From NCBI GenBank assembly GCA_022820665.1, contig JAJEFB010000036.1, forward strand, positions 1 through 64,000: 64,000 nt of DNA, in the 5' to 3' direction. The DNA is from Anaerolineae bacterium (GTDB taxonomy: Bacteria > Chloroflexota > Anaerolineae > Aggregatilineales > Phototrophicaceae). The translations under genes and the position numbers were made by a program. Position 1 is the first letter of the stretch, and each line of letters begins with the position of its first letter. This document shows, piece after piece, positions 56,764-64,000 of this stretch. Below the pieces are notes generated by a model. That model ran no database searches and was not told the origin of the DNA. It worked only from the letters and a program-made list of their open reading frames with translations.

Positions 56764-57669
56764 CTAATCGCCTCCCCGTTCGCGAATAGAAATAAATATG
56801 AACGACAGTACCAGCGACACCAGTCCCATCACGATCGCCAGCGCCGAGCCATAGCCGACGTAGCTTTCGCGAAAGGCGGTGTTATAGGTATAGGTGGCGA
56901 TGACGTGAGTCGCGCGGCCAGGACCGCCGCGGGTGGTGATCCAGATTATGTCGAAGACGTTGACACCCAGGATGAGTGTAAAGGCGGTGATCATCGTCAG
57001 CACATGCCGCAGCCCGGGAATGATGATATACCACAGGCGCTGTGCACCATTGGCGCCATCGACCAGCGCGGCGTCGATCTGCTCCATGTCGATGTTCTGC
57101 AAGCCGGCCATAATGACGACAAAGCAGAAGCCGAAGTAACCCCAAACGCCGGCCAGGATTATAGCGGGCAGCGCCAAATAGGGGTCGCCCAGCCAGCCTT
57201 TCGCCAGAACGTCCAAGCCGACCGCCCTCAGCGTCGAATTAATGGGGCCAAATTGCGGGTTGTACATCCACTTCCAGATGATGCCGACCGCCACCGGCGC
57301 CAGCACCACCGGCAGAAAATACACCGTGCGGAAGAAGACCATGCCGCGCACGCCGCGCCAGAGCAGCACGCCCAGGAACAAACCGATAGCGACCGGCGTC
57401 ACCGTGCCCAGAATGATCCAGATAAAGTTGTGGCTCAGCGCGCTCCAAAGCCGTGGATCGGCGAAGAGCTTCTCATAATTCAGGAAGCCAACAAACTCTT
57501 TGACCGGCTTCGCCCCGTCCCATTTGGTCAGACTGAGGTAGATGGTGTAGAAGAAGGGGTAGACGACGAAAAAGACGTAGATCGCCAGCGCCGGCAGGAC
57601 AAAGGCGTAGGCGGTCGCGTAATCGCGCAGTTTGCGGTTGGCGAAGAATTGGCGGATGCTGTCGGTCAT
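56764..57669 (-). CDS. Carbohydrate ABC transporter permease, MalF type
   Basis: 301 residues from ATG 57669 (MTDSIRQFF); an in-frame start at 57696 is less likely. Six hydrophobic helices are seen, with the EAA loop DAALVDGANGAQRLWYIIIPGLRHV, typical of CUT1 permeases of the UgpA/MalF type. It pairs with the MalG-type permease (four bases apart) and the binding protein upstream. The 149 bases between it and the binding-protein gene hold the second palindromic repeat, which could lower permease expression compared with the binding protein, as seen for malE-malF hairpins. Confidence 0.92.
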   Translation of the reverse strand: MTDSIRQFFANRKLRDYATAYAFVLPALAIYVFFVVYPFFYTIYLSLTKWDGAKPVKEFVGFLNYEKLFADPRLWSALSHNFIWIILGTVTPVAIGLFLGVLLWRGVRGMVFFRTVYFLPVVLAPVAVGIIWKWMYNPQFGPINSTLRAVGLDVLAKGWLGDPYLALPAIILAGVWGYFGFCFVVIMAGLQNIDMEQIDAALVDGANGAQRLWYIIIPGLRHVLTMITAFTLILGVNVFDIIWITTRGGPGRATHVIATYTYNTAFRESYVGYGSALAIVMGLVSLVLSFIFISIRERGGD

Positions 57670-57701
57670 ACTATTCTCAAGACTGTCTAATCTCACTTAC
57701 C

Positions 57702-57810
57702 CCCACCCCAAACCCCTCCCCCATAAAGAGGGAGGGGCTTAACACTGTCCAACGCCTCGGTTAGCTCCCCTTCCCTCCTTGTGGGGGAAGGGGCCGGGGG
57801 ATGGGGTGGT
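57702..57810. repeat. GC-rich palindromic intergenic repeat, copy B
   Basis: Two facing hairpins: CCCCTCCC (57713-57720) with GGGAGGGG (57730-57737), and CCCCTTCCC (57767-57775) with GGGAAGGGG (57785-57793). It lies directly after the binding-protein gene. It is the inverted counterpart of copy A at 54880-55020. Confidence 0.7.
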
Positions 57811-57818
57811 ATTTCAGG

Positions 57819-59123
57819 CTACCCCGTGATATCGGCGTGTCTGCCGTCCTCGACTGCTCTTTCCATTTCGGCGTTGATGCGGTCGGCCACTTCTTGAGAC
57901 GTCAGCCGACCCGCAGCCAGCTCGACATTGCTTTCAAACAGCGTCGTATTGAAGTTCGCCGGCGTCAGCACATCAAGATGATAGCCCACTGGCCCGTCCC
58001 AACCTGAGACAAGGTTGAGGAAATCGCGGTAGACGGGTCTTACATCGTAGCCGCTAAAGTCAACTCCGGTGACGCCGGGCAGCAGCTTGGCGCCCTCAAT
58101 CCAAAGCCGAATCGCTTCATCAGACACTAGATAGTTCAGGAATGTCAAAGCCTCTTCCGGGTGTTCGGTGTCGCCAATGATGTACCAGACGGCGCCCATC
58201 AACTGGATCATTGTCTGTTCACCACCTTCAATCGGCGGCAAGATCATGAAGCCGAACTCGTCCGTGATCTCGTCGGTGAAGAACTGCATCGCCCAGGTGC
58301 TCATCAGCATCATGGGCGCTTGACCGGTGTAAAACTTCGCATTGCCATCGAGGAAACTGGTTGCCGAACCCTGCTCGTCGTAGCAACCGGCCTCGACCAA
58401 GCCGACTACCAGGTCTAAGGAAGCGACAATATCGGGCGAGTTCCAAGGATACTCGCCGGAGATCGCGGCCGCAACCGTGTCGCTCGGAACAGAGTTGGCG
58501 AGAACGTTGTACCAATTGTGGGAAATGGGGAAACCGCCCCAATCGGCCCAGCCCGCCGCCATCGGCGGATCGTATCCGAGCTCGCGGAAAGTCCCACACA
58601 ATGCGACCATCTCTTCAAATGTCGACGGTACTTCGATGCCTTCGTCGGCGAAGATCCGCTTGTTCCAATAGAAGCCTTGCGCTTCAAATTCATGGCCAAC
58701 GCCATATACGGTCCCGCCGTAGGTTGTCCAATCTCTGGACACGGACACGAGTCGTTCGTCCCAGTTATAGGTAGCATAAGCCTCTTCAAGCGACAGGAGC
58801 AGTCCGGCATTACCAAGGATGCCGCCATAGCCCGGTCCGGAGTCGTAATACATGATGTCGGGTCCTTCGCCCGCCTCAATGGCCGTCCTGGAGATGTCTG
58901 TCAGCTGTTCCAGGGTATAAACTTCGCGGTTGATCTTGATGTTCGGGTGCGCCTCCTCAAAGTTCGCGATTATCGTTTCAATAACCGCTTGGGCCTCATC
59001 GCCACTTACCTGATCCCAATACAGGATTTCCACCGGATCCTGCGCGTAGGCGCTGCCTAAAAGGGCAAACACCAACAGGAGAGCAATTAATCTAGCCCCC
59101 CGCAATACGTTTAAGCGATTCAT
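57819..59123 (-). CDS. Sugar ABC transporter substrate-binding protein (CUT1)
   Basis: 434 residues with a signal peptide (ALLLVFALLGSAYAQ, no lipobox cysteine visible) and a family 1 extracellular solute-binding fold (VEILYWDQVSGDEAQAV, GEGPDIMYYDSGPGYGG, MLMSTWAMQFF, LTFLNYLVSDEAIRLW). The Trp- and Tyr-rich centre (AQGFYWNKRIFADEGIEVP) is typical of oligosaccharide binders. The lack of a lipobox means either a diderm-type free protein or an unusual anchor. GAAGGAGAGGAAAG is the ribosome site. It is the first gene of the long cluster, divergent from the HTH/receiver regulator. Confidence 0.92.
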   Translation of the reverse strand: MNRLNVLRGARLIALLLVFALLGSAYAQDPVEILYWDQVSGDEAQAVIETIIANFEEAHPNIKINREVYTLEQLTDISRTAIEAGEGPDIMYYDSGPGYGGILGNAGLLLSLEEAYATYNWDERLVSVSRDWTTYGGTVYGVGHEFEAQGFYWNKRIFADEGIEVPSTFEEMVALCGTFRELGYDPPMAAGWADWGGFPISHNWYNVLANSVPSDTVAAAISGEYPWNSPDIVASLDLVVGLVEAGCYDEQGSATSFLDGNAKFYTGQAPMMLMSTWAMQFFTDEITDEFGFMILPPIEGGEQTMIQLMGAVWYIIGDTEHPEEALTFLNYLVSDEAIRLWIEGAKLLPGVTGVDFSGYDVRPVYRDFLNLVSGWDGPVGYHLDVLTPANFNTTLFESNVELAAGRLTSQEVADRINAEMERAVEDGRHADITG

Positions 59124-59184
59124 CTTTCCTCTCCTTCAATAAACTATGCCAAGCTCGACAAAATGCGCTCGGCTTCACTTTTGG

Positions 59185-59208
59185 ATAATATCGTAAGGGA
59201 CGTCCCTT
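59185..59208. promoter_or_regulatory. Operator-like palindrome beside the importer promoter
   Basis: AAGGGACGTCCCTT (59195-59208) is a perfect 14-base palindrome in the 135 bases between the divergent importer and regulator genes. On the minus strand it ends four bases before TATTAT (complement of 59185-59190), a plausible -10 for the importer. A protein bound here would cover the -35 region. The regulator start (59259) has its own GAGG site. Confidence 0.5.
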
Positions 59209-59258
59209 CGGACTGCGATTTGGACTAGCGGCGGACATCAAGCGGACACCTAGAGGAC

Positions 59259-60482
59259 ATGCTCACGGAGATCGACCGTTCTTCCTTGGAAAGCGAACTG
59301 CGCGCGGCGCTGACGCACCTGTACGATCCGGCCGCCCTGCGCGACAGCCGACTGATGGCGCTCCTGGGCTTGGAGAACCGCGCCGACGCCATTGTCGCGC
59401 TGCGGCGCCTCCTGTTGGAAGCTATCGAATCGCTAAAACCCGCCGATGACGTGCCAACTCAATCAAGGTCCTGGCGCTATTATCATATCCTGTCGGGCCG
59501 CTTTACAGAACAGCTCACGCAATTCGAGGTGGGCAACGATCTGGGTTTGAGCGTGCGCCAACTGCGCCGGCAAGAAAAGCGGGCGCTGGCTGTGCTGGCG
59601 GACCTTATCTGGACGCGCTACAAGCTGGAAAGCGCCGAAGCAGCCAGCGCGCCGGGTCCGCAGGCTCTCGGTGACGAGTTGGCTTGGTCACAGGCTGCTT
59701 TCTCCAGCGAATCTGCCGAAGTTGAGGCGCTGATTCAATCCGCCCTGGATACTGCCGAACCGATGCTTCGGGAATCTGCGGTTGGGCTTGATTATGCGCC
59801 GGGCGAAGGGCTGCCAAGGCTGGCGCTGCAGTTGGTACCGACGCGGCAGGCGCTCTTGAATGTCATCACGACCGCGCTGGACTGGATGAATGAAGGGCGG
59901 CTCGTCCTCCGCGCCGGGCATCAACCGGGCGACCGTCATGTGTCCCTGTCCGTCACCGGCTATGGATCGCTGGCGGCGGGGGCGGCGGAACTGGGAGCGG
60001 AGCGCTTAAGCGTGGCGCGCGAACTGCTCAGTTTCTCCGGCGGATCGCTTCATTACGACGCTGATTCGGTCGGCGATCAAGTCTGTGTATTTCGCCTCAG
60101 GCTGCCGACGGACAAGCAAATCACCGTGCTGGCCATCGACGACAATCCCGATACGCTGCAGTTGCTTCAGCGATACACCGCCGACACGCGCTACGGTTTA
60201 CAGTGCGAAAGCGATCCCGCGCGTTCGCTGGCTCTGGCCGAAGAGACCATGCCCGATATCATCCTGCTGGATGTGCTGCTGCAAGATATTGATGGCTGGG
60301 AATTGCTTGGGCGTTTTCGCGCGCATCCTCGTCTTGGCGACCAGCCCGTTATCGTCTGCACCATCTTGCCGCAAAGAGACCTGGCGCTAAGCCTGGGCGC
60401 CGCCGCTTTCTTGAGCAAGCCCCTCAGCCAGCGGCAACTCCTGTCCGTACTCGATGCCCAGGTTGACCGGCTGCGCGGATAG
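59259..60482 (+). CDS. HTH / degenerate kinase-like / receiver-domain regulator
   Basis: 407 residues. An N-terminal part with a likely helix-turn-helix (FEVGNDLGLSVRQLRRQEKRAL, about 92-113) is followed by a middle segment resembling a worn histidine-kinase ATPase domain (LLNVITTALDWMNEGRLVL, but no N or G1 box). A receiver domain completes it from about residue 290, with the acidic pair in AIDDNPD, the phosphorylation site in IILLDVLLQD, then the Thr in CTILPQ and the Lys in FLSKPL. It may control the divergent importer cluster and be phosphorylated by the convergent hybrid kinase. Its last 96 bases overlap that kinase gene tail to tail. Confidence 0.75.
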   Translation: MLTEIDRSSLESELRAALTHLYDPAALRDSRLMALLGLENRADAIVALRRLLLEAIESLKPADDVPTQSRSWRYYHILSGRFTEQLTQFEVGNDLGLSVRQLRRQEKRALAVLADLIWTRYKLESAEAASAPGPQALGDELAWSQAAFSSESAEVEALIQSALDTAEPMLRESAVGLDYAPGEGLPRLALQLVPTRQALLNVITTALDWMNEGRLVLRAGHQPGDRHVSLSVTGYGSLAAGAAELGAERLSVARELLSFSGGSLHYDADSVGDQVCVFRLRLPTDKQITVLAIDDNPDTLQLLQRYTADTRYGLQCESDPARSLALAEETMPDIILLDVLLQDIDGWELLGRFRAHPRLGDQPVIVCTILPQRDLALSLGAAAFLSKPLSQRQLLSVLDAQVDRLRG

Positions 60483-62654
60483 GGTCTTAACGAGCGTCTC
60501 GATCGCCGCCAAAAGCTGGGGCATCGTTATGCCTTCACCTCGAACGACCGCCAGTGACTTGCTGACAATAGGCTGGCCCGAGGGATCACGCGCCGATGTG
60601 ACCACGATGGGGGTATCCCGCAGCGCCGGGTCTCCCCGCATCTCGGCGATCAACTGAAAACCATCCATTTCCGGCATGATCAGATCGGTCAGGACGACAT
60701 CGGGCCTCTGTTCGCGCAGAATACGGCGGGCTTGTCGCGCGTTGGTCGCCCGCAGCACGCGGTAGTCTCTCCCCGCCGAGGCCAACATGCGTCGGAAGAG
60801 CCGCAGGACATCGGGCTCGTCATCTACCACCAGGATAGTCTTGCCATCCAGCTTGAGACGATCCAGAGCGTCCAGCAGTTCTTCGCGCGAGATCGGCTTG
60901 ATCAGGTAGTCCTCAACGCCCAGGGAATCGGCGGCAGCGCGTATGCCGGGCACCGAGCAGACGACAGCCGGCAGCCCATAGGGCAGCGTGATCTCTCTCT
61001 CGATCCGCAGCAGATCTTCGCCCACAGAGGCCGTGTTGACCAACAATGCTTGCGCCGGCACGCGCCCCATCTCGGCTATCGCCTCCTCCAGACTGGCTGC
61101 CGGTATCAGTTCGACATTGTGCAGGTAGCGGGAAAGCAACCGACTCAAGCCCCCGCCCTCTTCCAAGATGATCAGGCGCGGACGATCCTTCGGCTTGGGC
61201 AATGAGGGTATGTGAGGTCTTTCGACGTAGGTTGAATAAGGCGAAAACCAGCGCATCAACTCGTCATCGTCGGTCGGGATGGACTCCGCGATCGGCAGAC
61301 GGAAGGAGAATGTGGCGCCCTGCCCCGGCTCGCTCTCCAGCCACATCCGTCCCTTGTGCAGCTCCACAAAGTGCTTGCTGATGCTCAATCCCAAGCCGCT
61401 GCCGCCCCAGTGACTGTGGATGGAACCGTCCAATTGCTGAAAGGGTTTGAAGACCTCGTCCATTTCCTCAGCCTTTATGCCGGGACCGGTATCGGCAACA
61501 CTGACGATCACTTGATCGCCTTCCTGCCTTGCCGCCACCCGCACCCCGCCCTGCTCGGTAAAACGTCCGGCATTGCTCAGCAGGTTGAGCAAGACCTGTC
61601 TGATACGAATGCGGTCGCAGTGGAGTTGCGGCATATCCTTCGGTATATCAGTTTGCAGGGACAATCCCTTCGAGTCGAAGAGCGGGCGCACGGCGGTCTC
61701 GGCCGCGGCGACGATCTCGTCGAGCGCCACCGGTTCCTTCATCAAGGACATTTGGCCGGCGTCAATCTGGCTCAGGTCCAAGACATCGTCGATCAGGCTC
61801 GACAGGTGCCGGCTGTTGCGCAATACGATCTCCAGGTCCGCCAGCAAGGACTGCGGGACATTGCGACCATAGGATTCGGGCGAGTTCATCGCCATTTCGC
61901 TGAAACCAATGATCATGTTCAACGGCGTGCGCAGTTCGTGGCTGACGTTAGCGACGAATTCTTCTTTCGAGCGCCGCGCTTCTTCCGCTTGCCGGCGCAG
62001 GTCATGCGCGAGACGGTTCAATTGGGTAAGCTGGAGATGGGCGTCTGTCAGATCGTCCAATGCTTGCCGGAGTTGGAACTGATAATCGCGGCTAGCCTCC
62101 AGCGCCTCCCGACTCTGACTGTAACTCGCTTCGAACCATTGTCTGGCTAAGAGCAGCGGACGCGATGTCAGCCAGACCAGCCAAACGATTCCCCAAATAT
62201 GGATGATCGCCACATAGCGCAGAACGGGCTCTATCACGGGCGAAGCAATGAAACCGGAAACCAGCATCAATGTACAAGCGATGGCAGTGGCGATACTGCC
62301 GGGCAGGCCGATCAACACGGCGGTCAAGCCCACTGGCAAAGCCAGGAAGATTACCGCTTCCGCCAAGCCGCTCCAGACAATTAGCATCAGATTCACGGCA
62401 AAGCAGCTTACAACCAGCGTCCAGGAGGCAAGCAAATAGTGTGAGGTCTGCAGAAGCAGCCAGACTACGGCTGCCAACAGCAGCAGAATGACACCCGGCA
62501 AAGCCGTGAGAAGCGGATCGGGGAATGCCGCTGCGACCCCGTAGAGAGTGATAGCCGCCAGGAACAAACCGGTCAGCGACCACCACAGCGTGCTGCTCTT
62601 CACTTCTTCAATCTCTGCCCGGAGTCCGTCGACCCGAGTCGCCAATTCACTCAT
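60387..62654 (-). CDS. Membrane hybrid histidine kinase with two C-terminal receivers
   Basis: 755 residues; GAGGAG nine bases before ATG 62654. Five or six membrane helices (about 25-165) are followed by a coiled linker, HisKA with the phospho-acceptor in [12 protein letters not shown] (His239), and HATPase_c ([40 protein letters not shown]). The first receiver-like domain (about 490-600) lacks the aspartate; LLVNTAS stands where LLDxxxP should be. The second (about 605-720) is complete ([20 protein letters not shown]). No periplasmic sensor domain of size is visible, so it probably senses through the membrane. It overlaps the convergent regulator gene by 96 bases. Confidence 0.9.
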   Translation of the reverse strand: MSELATRVDGLRAEIEEVKSSTLWWSLTGLFLAAITLYGVAAAFPDPLLTALPGVILLLLAAVVWLLLQTSHYLLASWTLVVSCFAVNLMLIVWSGLAEAVIFLALPVGLTAVLIGLPGSIATAIACTLMLVSGFIASPVIEPVLRYVAIIHIWGIVWLVWLTSRPLLLARQWFEASYSQSREALEASRDYQFQLRQALDDLTDAHLQLTQLNRLAHDLRRQAEEARRSKEEFVANVSHELRTPLNMIIGFSEMAMNSPESYGRNVPQSLLADLEIVLRNSRHLSSLIDDVLDLSQIDAGQMSLMKEPVALDEIVAAAETAVRPLFDSKGLSLQTDIPKDMPQLHCDRIRIRQVLLNLLSNAGRFTEQGGVRVAARQEGDQVIVSVADTGPGIKAEEMDEVFKPFQQLDGSIHSHWGGSGLGLSISKHFVELHKGRMWLESEPGQGATFSFRLPIAESIPTDDDELMRWFSPYSTYVERPHIPSLPKPKDRPRLIILEEGGGLSRLLSRYLHNVELIPAASLEEAIAEMGRVPAQALLVNTASVGEDLLRIEREITLPYGLPAVVCSVPGIRAAADSLGVEDYLIKPISREELLDALDRLKLDGKTILVVDDEPDVLRLFRRMLASAGRDYRVLRATNARQARRILREQRPDVVLTDLIMPEMDGFQLIAEMRGDPALRDTPIVVTSARDPSGQPIVSKSLAVVRGEGITMPQLLAAIETLVKTLSAQPVNLGIEYGQELPLAEGLAQESGGAQA

Positions 62655-63247
62655 TGATCGTGCTCCTCTCTGCTAGAGAGTCGACGCCGGGGCGTCACGG
62701 TTTTCTTCCGCCCGACACTTGACCCCGCGCGCACTTCGAGCAAGAAGCCGCATGAGAAGTTACTGAATAGGATACATGCTGCCGCAAAGCAAGTCGAATC
62801 AGTCGGAAGTTTAGGGCGCATTTCAATGTTTTGGCGGCACGACATAAACTGCATGAGAATGAAGAGTTGCCCTTCTCTGACGCTTCGGCTGAGGAGGGGA
62901 CATTTTCGACAGGCAGTTAATTGCAATGCGCGAGCGCTCGGTGAGGCGCAATGTGTCCTCAAATGCTGGGAAGATGCCCACATTTTGCCCCCATTTTGGG
63001 TCACATTCTACCCACCGCATGTAACCCGGGGGGGGGGGGGTACCCCCCCAGATGGGAAGCTGAGGAGGGGCAAGATTGAGAACGGCGGGCTGTCGGCAGG
63101 AACAGCAAGAGCCCGCGCAATAGCGCCATTCTTCGCTGGCTGATTGCACGGGGCTTGTCGCTCAGTGTGGATGGCATTGGTCGCGGATACCGCGAGAAGA
63201 TCAAGTTACGCTTTTCGCGGTATCCGCATTTACAATACAAAGAGGAC
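62655..63247. other. Gene-free region of 593 bases with a 13-G run and hairpins
   Basis: No convincing gene. It holds a 14-base inverted repeat GACGCCGGGGCGTC (62683-62696) just upstream of the kinase gene, 13 consecutive G (63028-63040) running into TACCCCCCC so that 63034-63049 is a perfect palindrome, and a long hairpin at 63183-63227. The few frames longer than 100 codons have no ribosome site or family likeness. Confidence 0.6.
63183..63227. repeat. 13-bp inverted repeat near the end of the M23 gene
   Basis: GCGGATACCGCGA (63183-63195) and its perfect inverse (63215-63227) enclose 19 bases; the stem extends by two or three more pairs with one mismatch. It lies 20 bases beyond the M23 gene's stop on that gene's strand, but has no T run. 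It could be a factor-independent mRNA 3' hairpin or a dispersed palindrome. Confidence 0.55.
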
Positions 63248-64000
63248 TTACAGCAACCACCAGCCATTCTCTGATATGAATTCGACCGGATCGACGTAAT
63301 TCCTTTTGATTTCCGCTGGATTATTGGCTGACCACCAGGAGGGATTGACTTGCCATAGAGAGGTCTTGCACATGTCAAAGTGCAAATGGGCATTAAACTG
63401 CTCTTTGTGCCCCCGACCGATTGTACCGAGAAGCGCTCCTCTGCTACAGTTTTCGCCTTGCCTTATACGCGCTGCGATGTTCTTCAAGTGCCCATAACGA
63501 GACCACATGCCGTCAGGATGTCTTATGACAACCAGATTCCCCCAGGAACCGGCGCCGACGCCGGCGAAGACGATCAGCCCGTCCGCAATCGAATAGACGG
63601 GCAAACCTTCATCGACGTCATCACAGCGGTTGATATCCAAACCGGTGTGCATCTGACCTTTGAATTTGGTATGTTGGTAGATTTCTCCATGGTCAATCGC
63701 GGAACACCAACCCGGTGGCAAAACGGCTCTGGCAGCCGGGTCCACGGGCGATCCATAGGACAACTGTCTGGCGCCGGCTTTCTGTCCCGATGGCTTCGTT
63801 TGCGGCTCAGCTCGGACATGTAATAGCTCTTCGGGCAAAGGCACCATGATATTGATGGCTCCCAGATCTACGACGGCATCAGCTTGCTTCTCGAAAGTCA
63901 TGTCCCGCTCAAAAGCGAGTTTTTCAAACCACTCGTAGCGCTCTCGCAAGCGTTCCTGAATGTGCTGAGGCAGATTCGCCTGCCCCGCTTCACGTTCCTG
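63248..64000 (-). CDS. M23-family (LytM) metallopeptidase, 5' end outside the window
   Basis: At least 250 residues; the frame stays open to the window edge, so the start lies beyond 64000. The C-terminal part is a peptidase M23 domain with zinc ligands in GQMHTGLDIN (H...D) and NAHLHFD (HxH), plus the ALLGTIGRGHKEQ stretch between. M23 enzymes cut peptidoglycan cross-bridges, or serve as scaffolds for amidases when incomplete; here all four zinc/catalytic residues appear present. The visible N-terminal part is hydrophilic and helical, with no signal peptide in view. The reading frame ends in NGWWLL. Confidence 0.8.
   Translation of the reverse strand, partial: QEREAGQANLPQHIQERLRERYEWFEKLAFERDMTFEKQADAVVDLGAINIMVPLPEELLHVRAEPQTKPSGQKAGARQLSYGSPVDPAARAVLPPGWCSAIDHGEIYQHTKFKGQMHTGLDINRCDDVDEGLPVYSIADGLIVFAGVGAGSWGNLVVIRHPDGMWSRYGHLKNIAARIRQGENCSRGALLGTIGRGHKEQFNAHLHFDMCKTSLWQVNPSWWSANNPAEIKRNYVDPVEFISENGWWLL

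Overview
The window is a stretch of a bacterial chromosome of fairly high GC, most probably from a Chloroflexota (Anaerolineae-like) organism. That assignment is inference. It rests on the gene mix (HTH/kinase-like/receiver fusions, FG-GAP/ASPIC protein, fused chorismate mutase-DAHP synthase, class I aldolase, M3B oligopeptidase, a very large sugar/ThuA catabolic cluster) and not on any marker gene. No rRNA, tRNA or CRISPR array was found.

Layout. 1-5.7 kb: a decayed gene remnant, a secreted alpha/beta hydrolase, an FG-GAP/ASPIC protein, a coiled-coil membrane protein and a membrane-fused sulfite-oxidase-like molybdoenzyme, all on the minus strand. 5.7-10.4 kb: a PLP decarboxylase, chorismate mutase-DAHP synthase and a polytopic glycosyltransferase. 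10.4-12.1 kb: a DUF5131 three-Cys protein convergent with its usual partner TcmP. 12.3-24.9 kb: a P-type ATPase, mannonate dehydratase, two tandem DHA2 transporters, PriA, an arylamine N-acetyltransferase-like protein and class I aldolase. 25.1-26.9 kb: an AT-rich ApaLI-like restriction-modification locus whose nuclease is frameshifted. 27-36.8 kb: a dioxygenase, glycosyltransferase and MFS pair, PIG-L deacetylase, FAH/epimerase pair, Uma2 and SppA. 36.8-38.6 kb: an AT-rich cassette of two DUF488 proteins and a third protein that may have a dual OB fold. 38.6-41.2 kb: oligoendopeptidase F and a broken two-gene unit.

41.3-59.1 kb is one long run of minus-strand catabolic genes. Its promoter-proximal half is a sugar ABC importer (binding protein and two permeases, no ATPase) followed by a TIM-barrel isomerase and two tandem copies of a dehydrogenase / isomerase / ThuA module, then an FAH hydrolase and a 3-hydroxyacyl-CoA-dehydrogenase-like enzyme. 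Its distal half has an alcohol dehydrogenase, two near-duplicate SDRs, a Baeyer-Villiger monooxygenase and a beta-lactamase-fold esterase. Together these read as alcohol to ketone to ester to acid chemistry. Divergent from the importer is an HTH/receiver regulator, with a 14-bp palindrome in the shared promoter region. A hybrid histidine kinase converges on that regulator with a 96-bp overlap of coding ends.

Mobile and repeat DNA: a 129-bp MITE-like element with 27-bp terminal inverted repeats and a 6-bp target duplication sits exactly at the 3' end of the 3-hydroxyacyl-CoA-dehydrogenase-like gene. One of its ends recurs, inverted, at the start of the window. A GC-rich palindromic repeat occurs twice, inverted, inside the importer cluster. 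The window ends inside an M23 peptidase gene.
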